Shown piece by piece: positions 42,621-54,236 of a DNA stretch of 64,000 nt. The stretch comes from Puccinia triticina (taxonomy: Eukaryota; Basidiomycota; Pucciniomycetes; Pucciniales; Pucciniaceae). The stretch spans positions 248,001 to 312,000 of the forward strand of contig NC_070574.1 in NCBI RefSeq assembly GCF_026914185.1, given 5' to 3'. Within the stretch, counting starts at the first letter, position 1. The number at the start of each line of letters is the position of its first letter. A model generated the notes under the pieces. That model had not been told where the DNA came from and did no database searches. It was given only the letters and a program-made list of their open reading frames with translations. Made by a program: the position numbers and the translations under genes.

Positions 42621-43948
42621 CTTCGAGAGCGCCCGCTCAGACTTCCATGCCGCGCTGTGCGACTCCTTCAACACCCCTGAGGCCATGAAACACCTGCTCA
42701 CCCTGGTCGCCGAGACCAACAAGTTCATCTCCGCCGAGATCGGCGCCCTCAGGGTCCAGCCCGACGGCCACAGTCTCCGCGTCGTCTCCGCTATCGCCGC
42801 CTGGGTCAGCAAGATGCTCCGCGTCTTCGGGCTGGCTGAGCCCGGCCCGCCGGCGACCGGCGATCTCATCGGCTGGAACGTCTGCGATCCGGTGCGTTCT
42901 CTCGCCCCCCACTGCCCATCCTTCCACGCTTTTTTGACGGACCGTCTTCCCCTGGCCCGTGTCCCGCGCGCCCAGCGTAGGCCGAGCCCCAGGCGATGGA
43001 GCACTGGATCCAATGGTCCTCGTTCCGCGACCGCGCTCGCAAGGCCGCCCGCGAACACATGCTCAAGAAGCCCGCCGATCCCGCCGCGTTGACTGAGGCC
43101 TTGAGTGCGCTCTGCCAGCAACAGTTCGAAGCCCATCTGCGATTGCTCAACCTCTCTCCCTCAGGTACACGCTCTCTCTTTGGTCTCTCTCTGCTCGGGC
43201 CGGTGCTGATTTCGGATCTCTTTCGTCCCCTCTAGACCACGCCGACTCGGCTTCCTTTTTCGGCGGCCAAGACTTGCATGTGGACCACCTGTCTGAGCCC
43301 GTGAGTGTTTCTGCTCTCGAAGAAGAGGACGCGCATGTGGGGGCTGACGATCCAGTGGGGCCGGGCAGTTGAGGAGCACGCTGGCGGGCCATCTGCCGAT
43401 CTGGCACGCGTTCTGGACGGCGCTGGCGGAGCTCTCGCGGCCGGACGCGATGCCGACGGCCGGCGAGGTGTTGAAGGCGTGCGACCAGCTGCGGGACGAG
43501 CGGCTGGTCGAGGTGGGGGTGGCGCTGGACGACCAAGACGGTAAGCCGATCCCTGCTCCGCCCGGCGTCCATGCACTGACCTCTCGGCCCACACACACCA
43601 CCAGACGGGAAGGCGCTGGTGAAGCTGCTGCCCGCATCCATGCTTCTCCAGGCGCGCGACGAGAAGCAGAAGGCCGCGCGCGAGCGGGAGCGCCAGGCGG
43701 CGGCGCTGGCCGCCGAGAACGCCCGCAAGCGCCGCGAGAAAATCCTCCGCGGAAAAACACCCCCCGAGGCCCTCTTCGCCGCCGACCCCGCCTTCGCACG
43801 CTTCGACCCCAACGGCGTGCCCACCCATGCCGCGCCCGCCGGCGAGGAACTCGCCAAGTCGCGCCGCAAGAAGCTGCTCAAGGAGTGGGAGAGCCAGAAG
43901 AAACTCCATGCCGAGTATCTCGCGTGGGTCGCTGAGGGCAACTCTTGA
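40495..43948 (+). CDS. CRS1: Cytosolic cysteinyl-tRNA synthetase, 12 exons
   Basis: This enzyme charges tRNA-Cys with cysteine for cytosolic translation (class I synthetase). Exons: 40495-40608, 40678-40766, 40832-41177, 41239-41916, 41983-42090, 42159-42284, 42373-42482, 42621-42891, 42981-43164, 43236-43300, 43369-43540, 43605-43948; the joined frame is open for 868 residues. The HIGH-type motif is HMGH at residues 63-66 after [16 protein letters not shown] and FPHHDNE supply the expected zinc-site residues. KMSKS is at 433-437. The C-terminus has a Lys/Arg/Glu-rich tail and [20 protein letters not shown], as in eukaryotic cytosolic enzymes. Other possible starts are 40465 and 40531. Intron 2 has a GC donor (AG/GCACGT). 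Intron 7 contains a long (CA)n tract. A decayed partial copy lies at 47600-48345. Confidence 0.93.
42532..42618. repeat. (CA)n microsatellite in intron 7 of CysRS
   Basis: About 43 CA repeats run up to the acceptor AG at 42619-42620, replacing the usual pyrimidine tract. Long poly-Cys/Val or Thr/His frames here are artefacts. Confidence 0.95.
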
Positions 43949-44391
43949 CACCCCCCCCTTCTGTACATGTCTTGCGCTCGTGCCACGCGCACTCCGCCAG
44001 CGATCCTCCACAGTCCACAAAATTACCACCCTTTGTTGCGTCCTGGCCTCCTTATTCCATCCCAGTACATACTTTTACTCCCCAATCACGCCGCCTACAC
44101 GCCGCGCCCATCTCTCCACAACGGCCACGAAACATACCTGTCTTCTGCGCCCGCCGGCTTTCGTCCCATCCCCTGCTCCCATGAGAACCTTGGTTCTCGA
44201 GCGGGCGCCGGAAGCCTGATGCCGTCGCGCGGTCTGAGTGTGCCGCCGCCGCGCTTCCCTGCTGGGCCGCGCCAGCTTGGCGCCGGGTCTGGCTGGCCAA
44301 CGCCGCCCAAGACCGCTCGTCTTCCGGCCCTCCGCTCGCACTCGGGGGCTTCCCACAACTGAGACGCTTGGCGCCTCCTCGGAGTGCCTTG
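43949..44391. other. 3' flank of CysRS, no gene seen
   Basis: GC-rich, with several overlapping frames on both strands and none with a recognisable domain. It includes the presumed 3' untranslated region of CysRS. Confidence 0.45.
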
Positions 44392-45256
44392 GAGCATCTC
44401 TACCGGAGCCGCGACTGGGCGTTCGGGGGCGAACTTTGGCTGCCCGGGTTCCTGTTTTGCGCGCTAACGGGGGGCAGTCCAACCCGCGATCACCTGCTGA
44501 CTTCTGCCGGTCGCCTCCCGGCCGCAATCGACCACACACACCTGCATCCGCTCGTCTTCATGCCTCGCAAAGATGGACGACACAGTATCAACACTTGCAG
44601 CTCACCAAGCAAGAAACAAAAAACTTCATCAATTGAATCAACGAGCCTCGTCTTGATAACGGGGTCTTTTCCGGTCATCGAGAGCAGTAAACACTCCCCT
44701 TGATGACCGGTTCTCTCTGATGATCGAGAGGAGTAAACACTCCCCTCGATGACCGGTACTCTCCGGTCATTGAGAGGAGTAAACATGACCGGAACGGACC
44801 CAGTCATCGAGGGGAGTGATGACCGGTTCTCTCCGGTCATCGAGGGGGTGTTCACTCCCCTCGATGGCTGGGTCCGTTCCGGTCATCGAGAGGAGTAAAC
44901 ACTCCTCGATGACTGGGTCCGTTCCGGTCATCGAGAGGAGTAAACACTCCCCTCGATGACCGGGTCCGTTCTGGTCATCAAGAGCAGTGTTTCCTCCACT
45001 TGATGACCGGGTTTGCTCCGGTCACCGAAATACATGTGTCCCGACGACCAGAACGTTCCAGTCATCGATATGTGTGCATCCTGATGACCGGAATCAGGCT
45101 TGCAGAGGGTGGTGGGTGCTGGTGGGTGGCGCTGGAGGAGTGAGCTTTCCGTCGGATTGCGAGTCCATAATTGGAGCTGAGCCGCAACTGCTGTGAAATG
45201 TGTCTGAGGGCCGGGGAACACAGGCCAACTGCCCCCCGGGCCGTTGGAGATGCTCT
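44392..45256. mobile_element. Possible Harbinger-type element holding a palindrome array
   Basis: GAGCATCTCTACCGG at 44392 and CCGTTGGAGATGCTC ending at 45256 are inverted with mismatches and resemble the ends of the 31605-31961 MITE. The right flank is TTA; the left is TTG, one change from a TTA duplication. The element would carry the TGACCGGTCA array at 44640-45095. Confidence 0.45.
44640..45095. repeat. Palindrome array of the TGACCGGTCA family
   Basis: About ten hairpins of the form ACTCCCCTCGATGACCGG with CCGGTCATCGAGAGGAGT, separated by AAAC or by CTCTCTGATG-like loops. This array uses GAGTAAACACTC spacers not seen in the other clusters. Confidence 0.85.
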
Positions 45257-45267
45257 TAGTTAAGCTC

Positions 45268-46160
45268 GCAATGGCCCCGGCAGTGGAGCTTGTACCCATT
45301 GATTTTTCTTTCATGGCATCAGGCATCCTCTCCGGAGTCCAAGTTCCTCAAAGTTGTGGGGACCCTCTGGGTATCCATATGAATTTGAAACAAAGTAAAG
45401 AGAATCGATCGGAAAGAGAGGTGACTTGAGCGGGTAAGTGTTAATCCTTGAATTTTCAGTCTGCCGAACACAAGCTTGGCACTGCGCCTCACCGGGCCGA
45501 AGATAGTCGCGGACGAGGCTTGCCGTGATCGGCACGCTGCCGGGTAAACTATGCCCTAGTGCACATGCGACAGAACCTGTTCGATAATCTGCCTTCTGTC
45601 GTTTTGCTTCCAGGCTTGGCACACGGATGGCGCTGGGTTTGACCCGCCCGTGTGGCGAACGTCAGAAGACCGTTTCGGAACCAGCCGAAACATCTTGCCG
45701 CAAGTTCGAACATCCTCGAACATCCTCAATGCCGGCACACGAGCTTGGCACGTCGGGCTCGGACCCTCGGTCGTCAATGATAAATAAGCCATGATCCCCT
45801 AACCTATGCCGCGCTGTCCTTTTTACGTAACGTACCTGCTCCATTCATAGAATGTTGCACCATGATCCCGCGTGTCTCGTCCTTTATAAACCATTTAGGC
45901 ATCAGTTGCGCCCACCTCCAAGGAAAAAATCATGCGGAAAAACCAGTGAGGATATGTTTGATATCCATACATACCATTTTTTTGCACGATGTTTGTCAAA
46001 TAGTATGAATTCCTAAACCTGTTTATACATAGCTTAAATAAATTGTATGTCTACTGGACACACAATTGGCAACACCAATATCGACCCCAAAAATGCGTGC
46101 CAGACCATTGGAACGGGTGTCATACGTGATCATGAAACAGTATATCAGACTTCCCATCTA
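45268..46160. repeat. Upstream region of the small secreted gene, first copy of a duplicated segment
   Basis: It is collinear with 48350-49285. Shared landmarks are TTGTACCCATTGATTTTTCT, CATATGAATTTGAAACAAAG, GCTTGGCACTGCGCCTC, CCGTGTGGCGAA-GTCAGAAG, CATATGTTTGATA-like sequence and AAACAGTATATC. The two copies have diverged by many small indels. Confidence 0.75.
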
Positions 46161-46489
46161 CAACCAATCAATGGTTATTTTGTTTAGCAGTCAAGTCAAG
46201 CCAGTAGATACTAGCTGCCTGAGAAAATGTGTTGTGCCCACCGGCACAATGTGTTTCGGCAGCGCGTGGATGGGGGCGTTCTGCCTTGGCGGGCACGGTC
46301 AGGCGTCCAACTCGCCCCGCTGCTTACATGGAAAGGCGTCTATAAAACACCCGCCGTCTGGTGATCCCAGCGGCCTTTTTGTCAGCTTGCTCGCCACAAA
46401 TACTCTCCCCTATTATAAGTCACTCTTTACTACAAGTTCCAACTCACATCAAGTCCGGCATTTGGACTCAGTTACTTTCTACTTTCAGA

Positions 46490-47400
46490 ATGTTGTTCAA
46501 AACTCAATCCATGGCCATTCCGAGCGCCCTGGTCCTCTTGCACATTCTCTCCAGTATGCTAGTGACCGTAGGAGCGGTCAGCAGTCCGGTTAAAAAATTA
46601 TCATCTTGGCCATCTTTTTCACGAAAGCCATTTTTCAGCAGATGTGAGTCCACGTTCATGATCCCCGAAGCTTCTCCTCACTTGTCGCGATGAACGAGTA
46701 AGCAGACAGAGAAGCCCAAGATTGGAATCAGCTTCTAACAAACATTCCACATTTGACCAGCTTCTTCAAAACGCTATCCACGAGTCGGAAAGACAGAAGG
46801 CGACAATTTACGGATGCGTAAGTGCTATTTCTTTGAGACGTGTCCAACTTAATCACAAAGATAAGCTAACCATTGGCGTCAACACCTGGCACTGGCTCAC
46901 ACCTCAACCTTCTTCCAACAATTGCATACAATACCTCAACTTTCTTCTAACAATTTCCTACGCACAACTTGGTCCGGAAAGTATCCGATTCCGAGAAACC
47001 AACTACCCTCATTGGCAAATTAGACACCATTGCAGAAAATTACCCAGAAATACATTATAAATCTGCTAACGGGCGCGTCAAAAGAATTGCCGAAATCCTG
47101 CCGATTTGCGAGAAACTTATGAAAGAGAACAAGAAGAATACCGATTTCGAAAACAACCTCGTTGAGATATATGCGATGGTAACGATTTCCCTGCAAGAGC
47201 GAGACATTGATGCAAAATCCGACGTGGTGGACATAGCCCTTGAAGCTCTCTCGAAAATATTCCAAAGCGCTATCAATTCTGATGCGCGTCACAGAGAAAC
47301 AACAGCGATTGTGTTCGACCGTTTACGCAATGAAAATCCTCAATATGTGCGACCCGACCAAATAGTGCAGAAATACGAAAGCAATGCTTATTCAGGATAA
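46490..47400 (+). CDS. Small secreted protein, candidate effector
   Basis: The start MLFKTQSMAIPSALVLLHIL continues through a hydrophobic stretch to VTVGA, a plausible signal peptide of about 30 residues. The working model is exons 46490-46643, 46699-46817 and 46996-47400, with GTGAGT and GTAAGT donors. The acceptors were chosen only to keep the frame open and are less certain. The mature part is alpha-helical in character and charged (IGKLDTIAENYPEIHYKS, EILPICEKLMKENKK, RPDQIVQKYESNAYSG at the end), with few cysteines. No known domain is recognised. The upstream segment is present a second time at 48350-49285 without this coding region. Secretion is predicted; any role in infection is inference. 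Confidence 0.55.
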
Positions 47401-47599
47401 AATCGCCAGCTTTGTTTAAGTAGTACTAGAAATCATTTCAAGCTGGATAATTTCCCCTCGACACGTCTGCTTAATAAAATAAGTCTCTCAGTTAGAACAC
47501 TGTGTTATTTACGCAATCATGCCCAATTTTGCATCCTAGAAATCAAGCACCTGCAGAGCCAATCAGCCAAAGGAGGCCTGCTGGATGAGGGCTTGATAC

Positions 47600-48345
47600 A
47601 TGTTTGTGTGTGCCGCGCCAGAACGTGGCTTCGAGAGTTCTGCGTCCGCGAAAGGGGGCGTCGACTCGCCGAGCTGCGCATGTGCACGTCATTCAGACCC
47701 CCATGCAGCTCTGTGCGCGCATCCAATACCCCCATGAGGCAGCTGTGTCAGGGAGACCAGCAAGTGTCTCTCTGTGGGGATCGGCGTGATCCTTGCCAAG
47801 CCAGAGGCCCAAAGCCTCCGTGTCTTCTCCGCTATTGCCAAGTAAGATGCCGACAGTCTTCAGATTGGGAGAGCTGGGCCCTCTTGATTCCAGTTCTTTG
47901 CAGGTGATTGGTGATCTTATTGAGGAGAAATCATCTTCTTTTTGGATATGCGGTTTTCTGGTTGGCGCCGCGGTGACTCTTGAAGTTGGTTGCTGCGGGA
48001 AGATCTCAGTTTTGCACCCAGAAGCCAATTGAAATAAAGTGCAAGAATTCCACGATTAGGGGCCACAGAATCATGCTGTTCTGGCACTGCGAGTGACGGG
48101 CAAAGGAAGTCAAACACTTGCAAGGAGGACAAACTGCTCTTCCAGGATGCCTGTTCAAAAAACTTGAACCTGCTCTGAATTTCCTCAGGGTTTCTCATTT
48201 GAAAATTGATTGTTGTTAGCAAAGCTTGCTTGCTCAATATAGTACTTCATGTGGCCAATGCTTCTCTGAAAAAATGAGTGGCCCACTGACCAGCGTGATC
48301 ATGTTTCTCACACAGCAGCAAGCAGATTCAAACGGACTCTTGGTA
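47600..48345 (+). pseudogene. Decayed cysteinyl-tRNA synthetase 3' fragment
   Basis: The sequence at 47680-47935 aligns with exon 8 of the intact gene: CAGACCCCCATGCAGCTCTG for the DFHAALC codons, CCAATACCCCCATGAGGC for FNTPEAM, a SLRVFSAIAK stretch for SLRVVSAIA, and KMPTVFRLGELGP...IGDLIE for [13 protein letters not shown]...GDLIG. Two frame changes and a stop lie within it. Weaker traces of exon 9 appear at about 48075-48150 (GGGCAAAGGAAGTCAAACAC) and 48300-48340 (CAGCAGCAAGCAGATTCAAA). The relic is followed directly by the second copy of the secreted gene's upstream region, in the same order as the intact genes. Confidence 0.7.
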
Positions 48346-48349
48346 TTTT

Positions 48350-49285
48350 GGTGACGATGGCCCCTAGTACTTGTACCCATTGATTTTTCTTTCCAGCTCA
48401 CTGGACCACTCATGGCATTCACTGTCCTTTTTAAACCTCTCCTTAGTCACCTCAACATTATGGGGACCCTTGGGGCTAACGCCACGATCGGCTCAAGGGC
48501 AACAGCCAGTGACAAGTTAACAACCAATACTGTTCATATGAATTTGAAACAAAGTAAAGAGATAGGATAGAGAGGAAAATTCAAGTTTTGATCCTTGAAT
48601 CTCCAGTCTCCCCAACAGAAGCTTGGCACTGCGCCTCCTCGGCCCAAAGATAGCTGATACTTGCTGTGATTGGCTTACCGAACCTTTGCCGGGTAAGCAG
48701 GAGCTGTCTCTTAGTTCACATGCAACAAAACTTGTTCAGTAATCTGCCTGGGTTTGTTTCGCTTTCAGGCTTGGCAAGCTGATCAATCATGGAACTTGAT
48801 TCTGACTTTCCCCGGCCGTGTGGCGAAAGTCAGAAGGAGGTTTCGGAACCAGCGGGAACATATGTTCGCAAGCTGGAAAAACCTGAAAGCCGGTCGATAC
48901 GCTTGCCAGGGCGCCCGATTGCCAAAGATCCCCTCAACTGACATTTTTACGCTTTCGTTTTTACGTAACACCATTGCTTTAGTGATAGAGTGTTACAATG
49001 TGATGTTTAAGCATCAGTTTTACCCACTTGAAAGGAAAAGGATTCGGAAAAACTAGTGAGCATATGTTTGATACACATACCATTTCCCAGATGGTTTGTG
49101 TACGATTGTTGTCAAAGAGTAGGAATGTCTAAAACCTGGTGGCTGATGTTGAGTGGGGGGAATTCTAAAAAATTCACTCATTGACACAATTGGCAACAGC
49201 AAGGTCGCCCACAAGATACGTGCTGATCAACCATTGAGGTGGGTGAAATCCTTGATAAAACAGTATATCGGTCTCATCTGCGATC
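48350..49285. repeat. Second copy of the secreted gene's upstream segment, without the gene
   Basis: Collinear with 45268-46160. Past 49285 the similarity stops before the position of the coding region. It ends with AAACAGTATATCGGTCTCAT, where the first copy has AAACAGTATATCAGACTTCC. Confidence 0.75.
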
Positions 49286-51060
49286 CATGTACTTGCGCCC
49301 TCAGGCTGTACATTTTTCGGAGTTTGCCCCCAAGCTCCCCGAGGAGAAGACCCTTTTGGGGGCTGGGGACGACACACGTGTTGTGTCGCCTCTCAGCGCA
49401 TCCGCGCCCGGTCTGCTCTGCGAGACAGCTCTGAGCGCTCAGTGGGAAGCGTCTTAAGGAGGTCCCATTGTGAGCTCTCACTGACAGGGAGGGCGGGTGG
49501 TACTGCCAGTAAGAAATCAGACTTGATGAGCTACTACTTGGAAAACGGATGGCAAAAGTTGGATGATGGACAAGGGGGGCTAAAAAGAGACATAACACAG
49601 CGTAGCGGGCTTAGTTTTGGTTTGTTGGTGGTTAGTGCTCACTGCTAGCTTAAATCCGCTAACAGCTAACAGGGAGCCCACACACATCCCAACATAGTTC
49701 ACACCTTTTATCTTGTAGATTAGTCATATTCACACAGGACCCTGGAAAGCCCCAACCAAGCCGCCTCATGTAAATTCAGGTTTTGGATGTAGTGTTACAC
49801 CAGGTCAGTCTTTATTGTAAATTGTTATTTATTTCAGCCAGTAGTAGTAGTAGTAGAATGAAGAACAAAGAAGCAATCTACACAAGTAAACTGAACACAA
49901 ACAACAACAATGAAGAACTATCAAAAACTAGAACAACAAATAAGCTGTGACTCCCTGAGTTTGATGACTTCTCCTCCTCTGGACAGATGATCCTTCAATG
50001 TGACGGTTTTCAAGTGACTTGATCAAGTGATGTGATTAATCCACCAGCAACCAGTCAACACAATGAGTGAGACCAAGAAAGAAGTTCAGCCTGGTGTTTA
50101 TCAAAGCCTCCATGAGTACACTTCATATTGCATATGAACTATGTACCGTGTCCACAAATTACACTCAACATTGGATACGCAGGGAAATTGGGTTTTTCCC
50201 AATTGGACCTGGTTTAGATATAAAGTAAATAAAGAGGATTCTTTGGGAGAAAGGCCCAGTGGGGCAAAATTGGACTAAAGAAGCCTAGTGTGGTTGGGAA
50301 TTGAACCCATGACCTAAATATTTGGTTTTTGCTTCCACTGTGGGTTTGGATCTTGGAAAGGCAATAACCTAATCTGGGGCGCCGGATTGGAACCTTGCAT
50401 CAGGAGCATTTTGCAAAAACAAAAAAACTCCCCTGGATACGTGCTACATAAGAGCATGTTTACCAGTGGCTAGTGTAGCTTGCAGCTAGCTAGTTTAGCC
50501 ATCAAACTCAACCACACCGGGCTGAGCTAAGCCACAGCTAAATTATCATGAAGCTACAATTTGAGCCAACCCTTGCTACATGTAGCAATTGTTGTCTCAT
50601 GAGCCAGCTATCTACCCTATTACCTGCAAATATTACAAAGCTGACACATCAATACGGTCAAATGATCCTAGGTTGGGGATCACATTAAACCTTCTTAACT
50701 TTAAGAATCCTCCCACTGGGCTCTTAGGCCCTGCGGAGGACAAACTTCTTGGCACACCATGCGCCTATGACACGCCTGCGTGTTGGAAGGAGGTGCTATA
50801 TTGCTACCTTCCTCCACCATGAAGGGTCTCCTCTCGCAGTTGAACCATACATTGGGAAGCCTGGAACCAACCATGGAGATGGAAGGCTTGGGCTTCCCTA
50901 GGAGGTGGAGCTAAAGGGAAACCCCCTAAACGCTCAGCCTCTGAAACATGTAAAGCTTGAGGGTGCAACCTACATGGACTAAAAAAACTGGTGACAGGGA
51001 GTTTGAAGGTTGGCACAAGTCAACTATGGCCACAAGGGCAGAAATATATCAGCTTAGTGT
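49286..51060. other. No gene recognised
   Basis: A mildly GC-rich block (49300-49500) is followed by AT-rich sequence. GGTTCAATTCC on the minus strand near 50296-50307 matches a pol III B-box, but no A-box or cloverleaf was found around it. Frames are short and without domains. Confidence 0.4.
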
Positions 51061-51099
51061 CCCCAGGGTGTGACTGTGTTTTTTTCTTTCTTTCTTTTC

Positions 51100-52230
51100 T
51101 TAAGAAAAAAATGTCCACCTGAACATCAGGGTGGACATTTGTGAGCAGCAGTGTCAGCCTTAGAGAAATTAGTACATGTCCAAAAGACCTCCTTAATCCT
51201 TTATATCAATGAGCATTTATTTTCTATAGTTTAAATCTTTGGATTGACTTTGTGTGTCAAGGAAAATTCATTGCGTACAGGAATTTCTGTTGAATACACC
51301 ACAGGACAAATCTGATATCCATTGGATGTCCTGTTGGACATGTCTTTTGACATCAAGTGCTTGGACAGTTCCAAGATATAACAGAAGATAAAAACCACTG
51401 GATGGTTTGGAACAATCCAGCAGATGGTTGAAGAACTGTCTGCTGGATGTCTCTATTCTTCAGCCAGGATGTAGAAATTTAATCACCCTACTGGCCCAAA
51501 GAACATCCAGTGAGTGCCTGCAGCCACATTGCCCTCATGCAGGTATGGAGACAAATTCAAACACGCAAACTGCATAGGAACACAAATTCCATCTTTGCAC
51601 CTCACCACTCTGCCAACAGCGCCACAAACAATACACCCACGCATGTGGGCCACCTTTGTCACTTAAGTACCCTACTACAACCAGCAACACCTCTCTGACC
51701 CGAGTCCACCAGTGTGTCCATCAGACACTCTTGATCAATTGCACATTCTTGATTGAGTTCCAAGCGGGTTATTTTTGGTGTCCATTGGACACCCTCATGA
51801 ATCAAGAGTGTCTGATGCACAGTGTTGTTTTAGTGTCCATAGAACACTCTCATTCAACTTAAGGGTGGCCAACGGAAAATGTTGGTTTGGTGTACATCAG
51901 ACACTCCAGCCAGAGTGTCCAATGGATGCTTCATTGTTTGAACACCCAAGATGTCCATTGGAAAATCTTAATTGAGAGTGTCCAATGGATGGTTCTTTGG
52001 GATGTCTACCCAACAATTTTGAGAGCTGAGCAGCACATGGATGCTTTAAAAAAGTGTCCATGTGATGCTCAGTGCACCTGCCATCTGCGGAATGCTCCCC
52101 TTGCATCCGGTGGACGCTTTTCTGTCAAAAGCATCCACCAGACCTTGAGGCCTAGTGTGAGTAAAGAGATGGTGCAGATTCGTTTTTTGGGTTTTTGATT
52201 TTTCACTTTTCCAGCTTTTCCCATCTACCA
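51100..52230. repeat. Dispersed repeat with GTCCA(A/T)(C/T)GGA words, related to 61690-62065
   Basis: Words such as GTGTCCATCAGACACTC and GTGTCCAATGGATG recur about ten times at 51310-51990. The flanking phrases GTCAGCCTTAGAGA (51152) and GAGGCCTAGTGTGAGTAAA (52146) also occur near 62047 and 61690 but in the opposite order, as for a rearranged or partial transposon family. Confidence 0.55.
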
Positions 52231-53147
52231 AAATGGTGACACCATTGGATTCTACAATCAAAACTACTCCGGAACATCATGAACAACACATCATACACCT
52301 CTCTGTATCAGATCTTACAACCCCCTCAAGACACATGTCCAGTTAAATACAGACCAACAATACCCAGGTACATGTAATCTGTTGCATGAACAGCCCACAG
52401 CCCAACATATGCAGATCTTATAGGCTCTGGGAAAATCAAGCCTAGATTTCCGTCCAAAATCTGGAAAAATCTGAGTTCCCAGATTCACAGGAAGTCTTCC
52501 ATTTCCCTGCCAAAAAAACGATCTGCAGGGGCTCCAGATGTGACAGAAAGTCCACCAGTGTGATTGCAAGTAGATCCATGTGGATAATATTGGAGCGAGG
52601 TTGATGAATGATTTCTACAAGAAAGAGGAATCCGGGTACATTGAGGATCAAAAGGCGCCAATCAGGTGGGCCATCTTCCGGGCGCGTGAAACCGTTCCCA
52701 TTTTCTCACGCCAAGAAGATGGGTCTTGGCGAGGTCAGTGAGACGCCTCGCCCCTGTGACGGTGTGGCGGGACACGGCCATCGGAGAATTTCGGTTGACT
52801 TGTGGCATAAATATGTATATGTAGTCGACTGAGACTTGAGCAGGTTGATGATCCCTTGTTTGTGCAATTCCCTGGCGAATTAAAATTGAGCGCAGTTGCC
52901 TATGGCGACTGAGGATGAAAGGGATTGTGCAGGGATGATCCCTGGAATGGCGCGGCCGCTTTAATTAGCCCTGGCCAGTAATTACTGAGTTGGCGTAGCC
53001 AGGGCGACCAGCCGCAACCAGCCCATTCCCAACCAGAACCATCAAGAACCCCTTCATTAAACACTCGCTTCATCACTCACGACCCAACATATTAAACCGA
53101 AAGCCAACCAAGCCACACGAAAAGAAACTCGGGCCGCAAAACAAGCC
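52231..53147. other. Intergenic, 5' flank of the EH-domain gene
   Basis: A partial relative of the foldback MITE lies at 52430-52510. A 74-codon frame at 52608-52832 starts with ATG but has no recognised domain. The last 200 bp become C/A-rich, as in a 5' leader. Confidence 0.45.
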
Positions 53148-54236
53148 ATGGCCACCCCTAATCCATCCATCCACCACCTCATCTCGTTTTACAACAACAA
53201 CCAGACAATCATCCAGCCAGCAGCATTCAGCGAGCCAGAAAAGAAACTGATCGAGCGCCCAGCCGAAGAGTGCTATCAGATCGACCTGCAACAATGGCTC
53301 AGCTTGGGCCAACCCCAGCCTACAGCTGCACAAACACAGGCGAAGAAGGAACAGGAAGCCGGTGAGCGAGATCAGAGAGAAGAGAGCGTCTATCTACCGA
53401 GACCGTCCCAGCTGACTCTGCATCCCTCCAGCTCCTCGTCCATCCACCTCCCGTCCACGCCCCCCAGTCCCGCCCCGAAAGCACGCCAAGAAACCAACCA
53501 CACAAGCACCTCGCCACCCCCAAGACTTGCAAGACGAAGATGATTTCGCAGAAGATGATGATGATGACCACACGGATGATGATGACCAAGGAACTATCGA
53601 CCTCGGCTGCTTCAGGAAGGCCATCCAAGCCCTCTGGGCCACCCTTATCCACCAACATTATCCCCACCATCCCTCCCACCACCAGCACTCTTACTACGAC
53701 ACCCATAACCAGAAGATCACCCTCCCCGGAGCCATTGTCCGCGCCGTCTGGACCCGCTCAGGCTTGGACATGCCCACCCTGGCCCAGATCTGGTCCGTCC
53801 TCTTCCGTCTCTACTGGCCTAAACACGCAGAGATCCTGACCGACTCTTCGCATTTTCTTCTTGTTTGTATAGGGAGTCCGTCGATGGCGCGAAGCGGGGA
53901 CAGCTGACCTTCGAGCAGTTCCTGATGGGCACATACCAGATCACGAAGATGCGGCGCAAGCGCGGGCTGTGGCCTGGCGGACGAGCGACGCCGCCGACGA
54001 GCACGGGAGTCGCGGCGCCTCGGACGCCCGCCGGCCGCAGGACGCCCCCGCTCGTCCACTCCTCCCGCTCCGCCTCCGTCTGCTCCTCCGCCTCCTCCTC
54101 GGACGTCTCCCTCCTCGACCTCCCCCTCTCCCTCCATCATCGTAACATCCCCATCCTCCATCCTGACTCTGGCCCCCGTTTCTTCAACCTACCTAACTCC
54201 TTCCTGGCTACTAAGAACAGCCATCTTTTGTTCTGA
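53148..54236 (+). CDS. EH-domain protein
   Basis: EH domains bind NPF motifs and act in endocytosis, membrane traffic and phosphoinositide control. Exons are 53148-53361, 53432-53792 and 53873-54236 (introns GTGAGC...CCAG and GTCCGT...ATAG), giving about 312 residues. The start context is GCCATGG. Residues ~72-100 are Pro/Arg-rich (RPRPPVPPRKHAKK), then an acidic run (EDDFAEDDDDD). The EH core follows: GCFRKAIQALWATL, LPGAIVRAVWTRSGLDMP, LAQIWESVDGAKRGQLTFEQ, FLMGTYQITKMRRKRGL. A Ser/Thr/Pro-rich tail ends the protein. The EF-hand-like loop lacks a full calcium-binding set. A single EH domain near the C-terminus recalls the yeast Irs4/Tax4 type, which regulates phosphoinositide levels. That assignment is tentative, because this protein is shorter. 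Confidence 0.75.

Noticed and set aside
42361..42680. Frames encoding poly Cys-Val or poly Thr-His
   Set aside because: Translation of the (CA)n tract in CysRS intron 7.
50270..50350. tRNA-like T-arm on the minus strand
   Set aside because: GGTTCAATTCC matches a B-box, but no D-arm, anticodon arm or acceptor stem pairs around it. At most it is a SINE trace.
51510..52198. Short frames with Cys/His/Ser over the GTCCAATGGA repeats
   Set aside because: Repeat-derived and without conserved features.
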